Shown here piece by piece: positions 14,599-25,388 of a stretch of 64,000 bases of DNA (positions are counted from its first letter, which is position 1; every line of letters starts with the position of its first letter). Source of the DNA: Avena insularis (taxonomy: Eukaryota > Streptophyta > Magnoliopsida > Poales > Poaceae); contig CM042685.1 in the NCBI GenBank assembly GCA_023614405.1, forward strand, positions 232,293,661 through 232,357,660, in the 5' to 3' direction. The position numbers were made by a program, and so were the translations under genes. The notes under the pieces were generated by a model. The model was not told the DNA's origin. It worked only from the letters and a program-made list of their open reading frames with translations, and searched no databases.

Positions 14599-15383
14599 GA
14601 TTCACCGCCGTATGGCTGACCGGCGATTACTAGCGATTCCTGCTTCATGCAGGCGAGTTGCAGCCTGCAATCCGAACTGAGGACGGGTTTTTGGAGTTAG
14701 CTCACCCTCGCGAGATCGCGAACATATCCTAATCTTTTATTTTCTTTCTTTTAGTTTGTGATTTATTTTGCAGGTACAAGACTTGGAGATTCAAGATTTA
14801 GATTAGGTTTTATTTTTATTTATAGAATAGTCCCTTGTAACATTTATTTAATTCTTTTGTACTTTTTTTTACTCTTTTGTAATCTTTATTTTATCTTTTT
14901 GTAATAAAGATTGTAATATTACTCAATATATAAATGTTCTTCTTTTATTTCATTTACTAGTGTAAAGATCCTTGATTACTATTATAAGTTACATTTGTAA
15001 CTTATTTATTGAATAAAGATATGGGATGAATATTCATTTTCTTGATTATGTTATTTATTTAAAGTTTGAGTTACTAATTGTTAACTCTTGACTAATCAAA
15101 TTACTCAAACATGATTCTAATTCCTTTTAAATTATAAATCCAACACTCAAGTTTGAATTCAAATTCCATTTCCCAAAACACACTAATCCACAAAGATCAT
15201 ATCGAAGTTCATAACGATCATTCTTCAAGGCTATTCCTAATCTTAAAGAGTGAAAGAAACTTTGATCACTTTAGGTTTTTTTATTTGGCGAAAAATTTAC
15301 CCATATTTTTACAAATGAATGCATGCAATTGCACATATTCCTAAATCTACCCTTCGTTGGTTCCTAAATGCTGGGATGTTACA
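10216..15383 (+). repeat. Solo LTR of a long-LTR Gypsy-like element (5168 bp)
   Basis: It starts TGCGGTGACCC and ends GGGATGTTACA, and is flanked on both sides by the duplication CAACC (10211-10215 and 15384-15388). No primer binding site, polypurine tract or gag-pol motif was found inside, so the whole insert looks like one LTR left by LTR-LTR recombination. Grass elements with LTRs near 5 kb exist (for example the LARD class), but I cannot fix the family. A GC-rich promoter-like block at 12330-12760 on plus is followed by AT-rich sequence. It carries a plastid rDNA insert at 14566-14721. Confidence 0.72.
14566..14721 (-). pseudogene. rrn16 fragment: Fragment of plastid 16S rRNA gene (nuclear plastid DNA, NUPT)
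   Basis: The 156 bp read in antisense as the conserved 3' part of small-subunit rRNA. They include GACGGGCGGTGTGTACAAG (the universal 1390-1410 region) and the TGCAATCCGAACTGAGGAC block near position 1300 of 16S. The match stops abruptly on both sides in AT-rich LTR sequence. It has a few changes from what I recall of grass plastid 16S, such as a T in GATTCCTGC, consistent with nuclear decay. It is not a functional rRNA gene. Confidence 0.88.
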
Positions 15384-16391
15384 CAACCCCTCGATGGTTG
15401 ATACATGTGAATGTATAGAAATTAAATGTAGGGATTTTAGGTTTGAAAAAACTTGGATGTCTCATCCTGAGTTTCAAGGCAGAGTTCAAAATGCCTGGAA
15501 TTCCTATGTAAGGGTGAATGATAGTATTAGTATTATTCAGCATAAGCTAAAATCGGTAAAAAATAGTTTGAAGGGTTGGGGGATTAATGTTAGAGGACAT
15601 TTTATCAGAGAGAAGAAAGAACTTTTGCTGGAATTAGAAAATTTGGAATTGTTAGAGGAGGACTGCTTGTTGTCTCGGAATAAATATTAGATAAAATGTT
15701 ATATTTAGTTCATGCTGATGCAGATGTATGAGGAGGAAGATAAAATCTGGTTTAGTAGATCTAGTGCGAAGTGGCTCTTGTAGGGAGACAATAATACTGC
15801 TTATTTTAATCGTGTTGCTAATGGTAGGAAAAGAAAAAACTTGTGTATTCCTTAAAAATAATGATGTGGTGATTCAGGGGACCTCTGATCTCCTTTCACC
15901 TGCTACTGAGTACTATAAAATGTTATTTGGTAAGGGGAAAGGGAACCCTTTGGATTTGCACTCTAATATTTGGTCTGATAATGAGAAACTTAATGATGAG
16001 GATAACTCTTTATTAGATAGATCGTTTTCTGACGAGGAGGTTAATCATTCCTTGGACAATATGGTTAGGAATAAAGGTCCTAGGCCTGATGGGATTCTTG
16101 TTGAGTATTATCAATCTTGTTGCTTGATTATTAAACATGATATAATGGCTATGTTTGTTGATTTACATTCTGGTAATCTGGAATTGTTTAGGATTAACTA
16201 TGGGATGATAATTCTCCTCCAAAAAACTCCAGATGCTGATATTATTTCCAAATATAGACCTATTTGTTTGTTGCAAGTTCTTTACAAATTAATTACTAAA
16301 GTAATCGCGTTGAGGGTTGAGCCTTTTATGAATAAGTTGATTTCTGGGTGTCAAACTACATTTATTAAAGGTAGGAATTAAAGGTAGGAAT
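15384..16391 (+). pseudogene. LINE fragment 2: endonuclease-RT linker and start of reverse transcriptase
   Basis: Readable blocks are FRFEKTWMSHPEFQ (15436-15480), the linker with KGWGINVRGHF (15570-15605), then the RT N-terminal region with YRPICLLQVLYKLITK (16254-16300) and TFIKGRN (16360-16378). Stops and frame changes occur around 15690-15780. The fragment ends with a 13-base tandem copy (TTAAAGGTAGGAA, twice) at the Copia-2 junction. The target duplication GGAAT next to Copia-2 is at 16387-16391. Confidence 0.82.
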
Positions 16392-16739
16392 CGAAGGGAA
16401 TAATAAAGTGGTTATTATCGTATTCCTTATTTATGATAAATGTTTATTTTACATGCTATAATTGTATCAATATGGAAACGTTAATACATGTGTGTTTAAT
16501 AAACAGCCTCGTTAACCTCGTTAACCGGCTGGACCAGATGGACTTCATCACGATCTTGAGATCGGCAAGCGTTCGTCTACATCATCCACGAGTACAACCT
16601 CGTTAACGCTATTCGGTCTTCGAGGGTATGTATTCTATGGATGTATATCCACCCGTTGCTTGTATCTAGTAGATAGATCTTGGTACTTAGTTGTTCCCAT
16701 CGTAGGAAATTTTTTGTTTTCTATGTCACGAACCCTATA
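16392..16739 (+). repeat. Copia-2 5' LTR with large internal deletion (348 bp left of about 1.68 kb)
   Basis: Compared with the 3' LTR it lacks 16 bases just inside the left end. It also jumps from TTTAATAAAC (16494-16503) directly to CCGGCTGGACC, missing about 1.33 kb. The junction holds extra copies of CCTCGTTAAC, a word that also occurs further down in the LTR (near 16596). Confidence 0.85.
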
Positions 16740-17750
16740 GTGGTATCGAGCGGATCTATGCGTAGATGCTTTGCAGGTAGTACATATGAGTATGGCGATG
16801 ATGATCATTTTATTGCTTCTTAGTTGTACTTTGGATATTGGTGGCATAGTAGGATGAAGCGGCCCGGACAAACTTTACATGTCCTCACACATGAGACCTG
16901 TTCCACGCTTGACATGCAACTAGTTTGCATAAGTGGCTAGCGGGTGTCTGTCTCTCCTACTATAGTCAATATATAATTTGCAACGAGTTGTCAACAATTT
17001 GTTTATCCTCGTTGTGGTTCATGTTCGTAGGTAAGAACGGTTCTATCTTCGAAAGCCCTAAGCCACGTAAAACTTGCAATGGACAAATTAGAGGCGTCTA
17101 GTTTAGATTGTTGTTGGGCTAGTGTTATGATATGGTGATGTTGTAAGTAGAAGTATGAGATGATACTCTTACAACACACATAGCGTGTAAGTTCCATAGA
17201 CCTTGGCCTTACACATAAAGGTATGATAGAGATCATACCACGGTGCACATGATAGAGATCATATGCGGGAACCATATCATTCCACTAATAAACATGTGAT
17301 GTTTGATAGCATCTTATATTGCTTGTTTGGCGTTTTATTAGCATAATAAGATGATCCCTCATTTAGATATCAAGATAAAAATGTGTTCTTCCTTAAGTAT
17401 GCACCGACAATGTTTCGTCGCTTCAAGACATCACGTGATGATCGGGTGTACTTGAATCCACGAGCATATCTCGGGTGTAAGACAGTTACACACACGAATA
17501 CTAAGGTTCTAAGTTGGCGAGCCTAGCATGTACAGACATGGCCTCGGAACACGGACCGAAAGGTTAAGCATGAGTCATATAGTAGATATGATGCCCATTT
17601 GATGCTCGCCTTTGAAGCTACACCGACTCACGTGATGATCGGACTTGGTGTAGTGGATTTGGTTCATGTAATCACCAAAAAGACACGAGGGATGTCGTTT
17701 TTGATTGGGAGTTCATTTCTAATTTGGATTAGTAGAAATCAATTTATCAT
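16740..17750 (+). other. Copia-2 primer binding site and untranslated leader
   Basis: The primer site (16741-16751) reads TGGTATCGAGC, one base shorter than the canonical TGGTATCAGAGC. The following 1 kb leader is about 95% like the leader of Copia-3 (38524-39578) by eye, far closer than its match to Copia-1. A 90-codon open frame on minus (17003-17275) is also present in the Copia-3 leader. No gag start codon remains at the position where Copia-3 has one. Confidence 0.75.
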
Positions 17751-20700
17751 AAATTAAATCAAGGTGAATTTGCATAATTGGTTGTAGTCATTGGCATTCG
17801 TTCACCACCTTATGCATAGTTGTAATTGAGATAATAGAACTATAGAATTCTGGATATATACTTTACGAACTGGTATCGTATTGTGTTGAGTGTCAATCTA
17901 AAGTTTAAAGTCCTATTGCAAACTTTCAGCAAAATTCTATTTACTCCGTGAAATTTAATAATTAGTATTAAATCGAGAGTAACAATTCCAGTGTTAGTAT
18001 CTTAAGTATCATGTTTGCCTCAATGATTCTTGATTGTTTTAATATCAAGTTTATCTAGGAGCTGAAAGAATTGTTTCAGAAACCATCATGTGTGACAGAT
18101 ATAACGATATCTGAAACAATGTTTTGGTTGCAATATGATAGAGTATAATATATGTTCTCATATTGGATGAGAATTTACAAAGGTTGGAGATGCTAGACAC
18201 CCTAATCATCCAAAAGGGTTTTGGAAAGTAATGTTATACTCACGATTCACCTTTATAAGCTACAGTAGCTTGATCATGAAAGTCGTCATGATAAGGATGA
18301 ATAGAAGATGTATGTAAAGTGTTTACTACACTAAAAGGTTACTAAAGAATGGATTTTAAAAGAATACCGATCATTTTGATGATGGTGATCTACTTCAAAG
18401 TGCAAGTCCAAAGGTATTATTATTTGAATATACACGCTTTGGACTATGTGTCATGTATATGGCACCAATTTTGATGTTGATAGATTCTTTTAAAAAGGAA
18501 AAGGAAATGCTGAAAGAGAATCTATAAAATATATTTGGCAGAAAAGAAAAGATTGGAAATATCCAATTTAGGTATATAGATGATATACAGGTTATGGTTG
18601 TATTCTTTGCTTGTTAAACAATGTGGTTCTTGGGTATTGGATACCGAATTGGTTGGTATGAAATTTCATACAGAACGACGCAATTCATGAACCACAATGG
18701 CCTAAGTAACTAGCAAGAGAATATGTGATGATGTTCATCGAAAACAAACAAACCGTTGTTTGTATTTCTCGTTGACATCAAAGCTTGACTTCAAGATTTG
18801 TTTTAATAATTGTTATTTAAATCAGGTATTATGAGAACAAAGGTTGTTCAAATAATTACCATATTCCATATAGGATGGATGATTTACAAATCTAGTTTGA
18901 GAAATCACATCCATAAAGCTAATGCTAAAATGTCGCAAGACAAATGATTGGAAGATCACTTACGAAGTGACATCGCCGTTTAAATTATATTGGAAAGAAA
19001 ACATGAAGAATCTCCATATTCATGGATTTTTGGAGTCTTTGATTTGATCAAGTGACGCTTGTGAGACTTTCCTCGGGATAATTAAAAACTTCGTTCAAAG
19101 GCCAAAGAAGAACAAACGACTAAAATATTGGAATTTATACATATCGATGTATGTAGTCCATTATTTATATTCATAAGCGATGGGTTTCAACTTCATATAC
19201 TTTCTCCGGAAATTTGAGTGAATGTTCACTTAATGAGAATGAATTATGAAATATTTGAAAATGTTTCAAAGACTTTCAAGATGAAGTAGAAAATCATTGT
19301 AACAAGAAAATAAATAAATTATGATTTTATCATAAAGGGATTTATTTGAGTTACAAGTTTAGCAAAACACCTAGATTTACATATCCCGAAACACCATAGG
19401 AATATGGAGTGTTTGAGATTTGTAATGAAACCTTGTTTGACATGGTTGGATCAAAGGTGTTATTGATAAAACTGCCATTATGTTTTAAAAAGATTAAAGC
19501 TTTAGAGACTTTCGCTTTTTACACTGAAAAGAGCTCCATCTTGATCCGTTGAAATGACACCATATGAGTTATGGTTTGGGGTAAAACCCAAGTTGTCATT
19601 TCTTAAATTTTGGTATGCTAAACATAAGTAAGATGTTTACAACCAAATTCGGATGAGCATGTGTTTGTAGGTTATTTCGAATAACAATTGGTTATTCCTC
19701 CATAACACCAAGGACAAAAGTGTTTGTCGCTTGAAATGTGAAGTTTCTTGAAGAAGGAAATTTTCATAAATGTTAAGTGGGAGGACAATAGAACTTTGAT
19801 AAGGTTAACGAACCTTAGCTAAATGTGTTGAGTTGCGCAGCGCCGGAAATGGTTCTGGAGGCTGCCATAATGCTCATAGCTTATGTGCCTCAAAGGTTGC
19901 AGTCACGGAGATCTAAAGTTCCTATTGAACCAAGAAGGTCGGATAAACAATCAAAAGATTGAGATTTGAGAGTAAATCATTATTGTTTGACAATGATGAA
20001 CCGACTACAAAGAAGCGATGATGGGCCCTGACTCCGTCAAATGGCTTGAAGCCATAAAATCCGTGATAAGTCCATACACGAGTAATCAAGTTTTGAACTT
20101 GGAAGACCCTCCGGAAAGGTGTAAAAACCTATCGGTCGTATTTGGATCTATAAAGAAACAGACATGGATGTTTTACATCTATGAAATAGTTGACATATCG
20201 GTAAAGTATTTTACGACAATGTTCAAGGAGTTGACTATGACAAGATTTGATCTTTCATAGCGATATTTAGTCTGGATGAATTAAAGTAGCAACCACTACA
20301 TATAATTTTGTATATGGTAGATAAATAAACAAAACAAAGTTCTTCTAATAGAATGGTTACCTAGGACGTGTACATGACACGGTCCAAAGGGTTTTGTTAA
20401 AATCAAAGTATGCTAAAAGGGCATGCAAACTTCAATGGTTGAAGTAAGCATCGGGAATTGGAAACTTCACCGTGATGAAAAGGAGTTTTCATCAGGAGAC
20501 GATGAAGATGCTTGCATTTGCAAGAAATTAAGTGGGAGCGCTGAGACACATTTCTAATACATTATGTGGATGACATCTTGTTGATTAGAAATGATGTATC
20601 TTTTATTGACAAAGGTTAAGAATTTCATTTTGATGAAATACTTAGGCAAAACCCGAATATTTAGCATGAATGTCTATAGTGGATAGACTATGACGCTAAT

Positions 20701-21583
20701 ATGGTTGTGCCAAACGTACATATATGAGATATTGAAGGAGTTCAATATAGAAATGACAAGAAATGGTTCTTGTCGCATGGAAAGGAATTGAATCAAGATT
20801 CAAGTGTATCGACACTTGATAAGTGAAACAAGATTCAAGTGCTTTGACACTTGATGAGTGAAATCACGAGAATGTTTTGATCAATCATACCATGATATGT
20901 ACACATCCAGATATGTCCGATGCTCTAAGTGTTATGAGCATATACCAGAATGAATCATAAGATGATCATTGGACGATAGTGAGGATATTCTTATGATCTT
21001 TTCGAAGAACTAAGAATATATTTGTGTAGAGGTGACAAACAATTACAAATAGTTCATTGTAAAGCGTTACATTGATACTAGTTTTGTCGCAAGATACAAA
21101 TTAAGTTTATCTCAATTTAAACTATGAGTGGCACAATGAAATGGAAGGGAGTTTTCATGATGGATTTGGATGTATTCCAAAGTTAAGACATTGTGACGAA
21201 TACTACAACAAAAGGCTAAGTATATGACTGCTATAGTAGCAGCAAAGGAGGGAATTTGTGTCAAGTAGTTTGTTATCAAACTAAGGTGTTGTTCGCAATG
21301 GGCTAACACTAAAGATATATTGTACGGAAATAGTATCGACATGGTTTAACCCCAAGGAACTAAAGGTCTCACCAAAAGACCAAATTTATACAATGCCATC
21401 TCATTGGAGAATGAGTGATGCGTGGAGACGCAAAGACATGTAAATACACACGGACCTGAAAGTGTCCGATCCGTAGATTATGTTAACCGCTTGTAATTGC
21501 GTATATGGAACACCAGAAAGCCATAGGTTTTCAATACGCAAAGTTTTCAAACTAGATTATTGTCTCTAGTGCAAGTGGGAGAC
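17750..21583 (+). pseudogene. Decayed gag-pol core of Copia-2
   Basis: The core tracks Copia-1 closely (about 93% over a sampled 97 bases near 20020-20115, against about 70% to Copia-3). Recognisable remains are the pre-RT block at 20018-20120, the RT active-site area near 20560-20590 (a YVDDILLI-like reading), and an RNase H piece near 21215-21265. Stops and indels break every frame, so no protein can be made. The last 100 bases up to the polypurine tract also match Copia-1. Confidence 0.8.
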
Positions 21584-23259
21584 TGAAGGGAATATGCCCG
21601 AGAGGCAATAATAAAGTGGTTATTATCGTATTCCTTATTTATGATAAATGTTTATTTTACATGCTATAATTGTATTAATACGAAAACGTTAATACATGTG
21701 TGTTTAATAAACAAAAGGGAAGTTCCTAGTTATGCCTCTCTTATAAACTAGTTCGTTGATTAACATGATGATCAGAGTTTCCTGATCATGGACATTGGAT
21801 GTTGTTAATAACGAGGTCACAACATTAGTGTAATGATGTGATGAACATTCATCTGAAGTATAGCATTACGATCAAAGTCATTGAGTTTATATTGCTGTAA
21901 CAACTTACGAAGTGATCCTAATCCTTAGACCATGAGATCATGTCAATCACTAACACCGGAAGAGTTTCTCGATGACATCAAACGTCACACCGTAACTGGG
22001 TGATTATAAAGATGGCTTCAGAACTACTAAAGTGTTATGTTGAGACCCATGGATCGAGAGTGTAATTTGTTCATCCCGATGACGGATAGATATGCTCTGG
22101 TCCCTCTCGGTGATATCACATTGATTAGCTTGCAAGCAAGTGATTTAATCACTAGAATGTTATATCACAGGAACGAGAAAAGAGTGCATGTCGGTAACGA
22201 GATCAAACTAGGTATGGAGATACCGATGATCGAATCTCGGACATGTAATATATCGTGAAACAAAGGGATTAAGATACTAGCGTAAAAGGTTCACACGATC
22301 ACATAAGTCATCGTTGAATGTGTGGGAGTCAGTATGGATCTCCATGTCCCGCTACTGATATTGATCGGAGAAGGGTCTCGATCATGTCCGCATTATTCGC
22401 GAACTGTAGGGTGACACACTTAAGGGATGCCGACACCATTCGGAGAAAATGATATGTCAGAAAAAGAAAAGGAAAGCGCAGGAATTTATTTCACTAGACA
22501 CCGGAACTGTTTCGGTTGAAATTGCTGAAACTGGTTCTGCATGTGAAATGGAATACTAGCAAGGGGTTTTATGTGAATGTTTGTTACTTAAAGTAATTAA
22601 AAAAATTCTGAATAAATAAATAAAAGAGTTTTATTTAAATGAGAGCTTGCATTAATTTTGGTGGAAAATTAATGCATGTGAGTGGAATTATGAGTGGAGA
22701 GGTTTTTATGTGAGTGGAGCTTCCACCACATGAATGAGGGAGAGGTGGGGGCACCCTCCATGGCCGGCGGCCATGCCCCCTTGGGATGCCCCCCTCCCCA
22801 ATAAAAGGACCCCCTCCTCTCACTTGTCTCTCACACCTCCTCGCGAAGGATCTCTCTCCCTCCTTTAGAATTTCCCCATGGTCTCGGATCAGCGAGATAC
22901 ATGTTCCCGGTGGCTTTTTCTGGAAGGATTTGTTGCTTCTGCTACTTCGTTGGAGCGAGGGCACGGAGGTTGTCGGGGTACCCGTACGTGTGTGCGATCA
23001 CGGATGCACCACTGCTTTGAGGTGCTGGACTTGATCGTGCTGGACCGGCTGGACCAGATGGACTTCATCACGATCTTGAGATCGGCAAGCGTTCATCTAC
23101 ATCATCCACGAGTACAACCTCATTAACGCTATTCGGTCTTCGAGGGTATGTATTCTATGGATGTATATCCACCCGTTGCTTGTATCTAGTAGATAGATCT
23201 TGGTACTTAGTTGTTCACATCGTAGGAAATTTTTTGTTTTCTATGCTGCGAACCCTATA
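21584..23259 (+). repeat. Copia-2 3' LTR (1676 bp)
   Basis: It starts TGAAGGGAATATGCCC after the polypurine tract and ends ..GAACCCTATA next to GGAAT. The TATA-box position that reads TATAAAA in Copia-3 reads AATAAAA here (around 22800), so its promoter may be weak. Confidence 0.88.
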
Positions 23260-24827
23260 GGAATATTATGGATGGAGTGATGTCTTTGCATGAAATCTTA
23301 CATAAATCTCGTAGCAAGAAATACCAGGGGTAATATGTTGAAAATCGATTTTGAAAAAGCCTATGACAAATTAGATTGGGACTACTTATTAAATGTGTTT
23401 CTCAAAAAGGGTTTAGTGATTTTTTGGTGCAAGCTTGTTGGTAATGTTGTGAGAGATGGCACTCTCTGTGTTAAGATTAATGATAAGAGAGGTAAGGACT
23501 TTGGTAGCCATAGAGGGGTGAGACAGGATGATCCATTTTCACCCTTCCTGTTTATTCTAGCTACGGAGTTTTGGCTAAGATGATCACTCGGGCGCAGAAT
23601 GTTGGTCTGGTGACAGGTTTGGTACCTCATTTAATAACTCAGGGTATGGCCATTTTGCAATATGCATATGATACTATTCTATTGATTCAAGATGACATGG
23701 AACAGTTGATTCATGTGAAACTTATCTTATAAGTATTTGAAGCGATGTCAGGTTTGATGATTAACTTTAGTAAGAGTGAAATCATGATGGTTTTGGAGGA
23801 TAGTGAAAAAGAGATAATGTATGCGGATATGTTTGGCTGTCAACTTGGAAGTTGGCCCATCAAGTACCTAGGTGTCCATGTTTGTGGCACTAGGCTTCAT
23901 GTGGCGGATTTGCAACCTTTGGCTGATAAACTTAGGAAAAAATTAGATGGTTGGGTGGGTAACTCATCCTTGATTGGTGGCAGACTTACCTTGATTCAAT
24001 CCTCCTTAAGCATTCTTCTCATATATCATATGTCCATGTATCTTATGGATGATACTAATCTGGGAGAATATACCAAAATAATTAGGAAGTTCTTTTGGGA
24101 AGGATCTAGTGATAAGAAGAAGTATTATATGGTCAAATGGTCCTTGATTTGTAGACCAAAGAAAAAAGGAGGTTTAGGAGTTAAGAATTTGAAGTTGTTT
24201 AATATCTGCCTTATGTGCAAATGGTGCTGTAAACTGGAAGTGGTAGGTGGGTTGCGGCAAAGAATAGTTAAAAGACAAATATGGAATTTATCATGGTATC
24301 TGGAGAATCAAATTCAAGCAAAATGATTCTGCTGCATGGAAAGATCTGGTGAAAATCAGACAAATTTACCTTTCTCGGAGGAAGATGAAAGTTTGTGGGA
24401 GAAGGGAAACTGACTACTGGCATGATCAGTGGCTTGGGGGTTTCTCCCTTTGTGAGAAATTTCCTGAGCTTTATGAGTTTTGCAACCAGCAAACCGGCAC
24501 AGTTAGAGAAATGTATGATTTGGGATGGTTCTGCACTTTTAGGAGGTGGTTATCTCCTATGTTGGCATCTCAGTGGCAGGAGCTTAGGGGCATGTTGTCT
24601 CTACTGAGATTGGGTGATGAGGTTGATAAGCCTAAGTGGAAATACACTAAATCTGGAGTATTTTATATCAAATCTCTATATAATAAATTGTCTGGTGTTG
24701 CTCCTGACATATCTTGTCACTAATTATGGAAAGATAAACTACCTTTGAAAATTAAAATCTGACTCTGGTCAATTTGGAATAATGCAATTGCCACTAAGGA
24801 TAACATGAAGAAAAGAAAATGGGTTGG
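23260..24827 (+). pseudogene. LINE fragment 3: central and C-terminal reverse transcriptase
   Basis: Blocks in order are MLKIDFEKAYDKLDWDYL (23335-23390), RGVRQDDPFSPFLF (23515-23560), LQYAYDTILL (23655-23685), MSGLMINFSKSE (23745-23780), then the thumb region with YLGVHVCGTRL and GRLTLIQSSL. The catalytic YADD box reads YAYD and the RQGDP box reads RQDDP, so key residues are changed. A stop at 23581-23583 and a frame break near 24325 also disable it. It is cut at 24827 by Athila-A with duplication GTTGG. Confidence 0.85.
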
Positions 24828-25388
24828 TGATGACTGCAAGTGCATAGGTCGTTTTTAGCTAGTTTTGAAATAAAGATATCGATCCCACAGGGAGCAGGAG
24901 TCTGAAGTCTAATAACTCTTGAAATAAATACTAAAAATAGAAATGCTAAATAAAGTTCTAGGTAACAAGATAAAATGCGGGAGTTGTGTAAAAAGGTGTT
25001 TTGGGGTTTTTGGTATAAGAGAATAATAAGTAAAGTAAAACAAACTGAATATAGAAAGCAAGTATCGCGTATGTAAAAGAGATTTGAAACTTTAGTGGGG
25101 AAAGCGTTCTCATGGAGTAGCGGATATACCTCTAGCATTTATAGAGGGCTAAGATAAAGATTATTATCATGAATATTATCAACTATGTATGTGTGGAAGG
25201 AACTTCGTATTTGGACAAATAGGCAGCAACCATGCTCACATCATCCTCATAACCACAACAGACAGCAATCAACATCAATTGAATTACTGCGCTATTAAGA
25301 GACTTAATCCCGCAGGACGTATCCTATGGTATGGATAGTGTTTCGTGAGTTTTCTCGATTCCTAAGTTGATACGTACTGATTCCGACA

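Larger units (their letters stand above)
16392..23259 (+). mobile_element. Copia-2: non-autonomous, mosaic Copia retrotransposon
   Basis: It is flanked by GGAAT (16387-16391 and 23260-23264) inside the LINE RT. It consists of a shortened 5' LTR, a leader close to that of Copia-3, a decayed gag-pol core close to that of Copia-1, a polypurine tract (GTGGGAGAC, 21575-21583) and a 1676 bp 3' LTR. Both LTRs end in ..CCCTATA instead of ..CTACA, and the 5' LTR starts CGAAGGG where the 3' copy has TGAAGGG. Where the two LTRs can be compared they differ by about 2%, mostly C/T and G/A changes. Confidence 0.88.

Noticed and set aside
14566..14721. A functional rRNA gene
   Set aside because: Only 156 bp of antisense plastid-type 16S sequence is present, with abrupt ends and no neighbouring rDNA.
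17003..17275. Antisense frame conserved between the Copia-2 (17003-17275) and Copia-3 (38760-39068) leaders as a gene
   Set aside because: The whole leader is about 95% identical at the DNA level, so conservation of this frame adds no evidence of coding, and it has no known domain.
22635..23126. Overlapping frames on both strands near 22635-23126
   Set aside because: They lie in the GC-rich promoter/R region of the Copia-2 3' LTR and recur in the Copia-3 LTRs, so they are LTR shadows.
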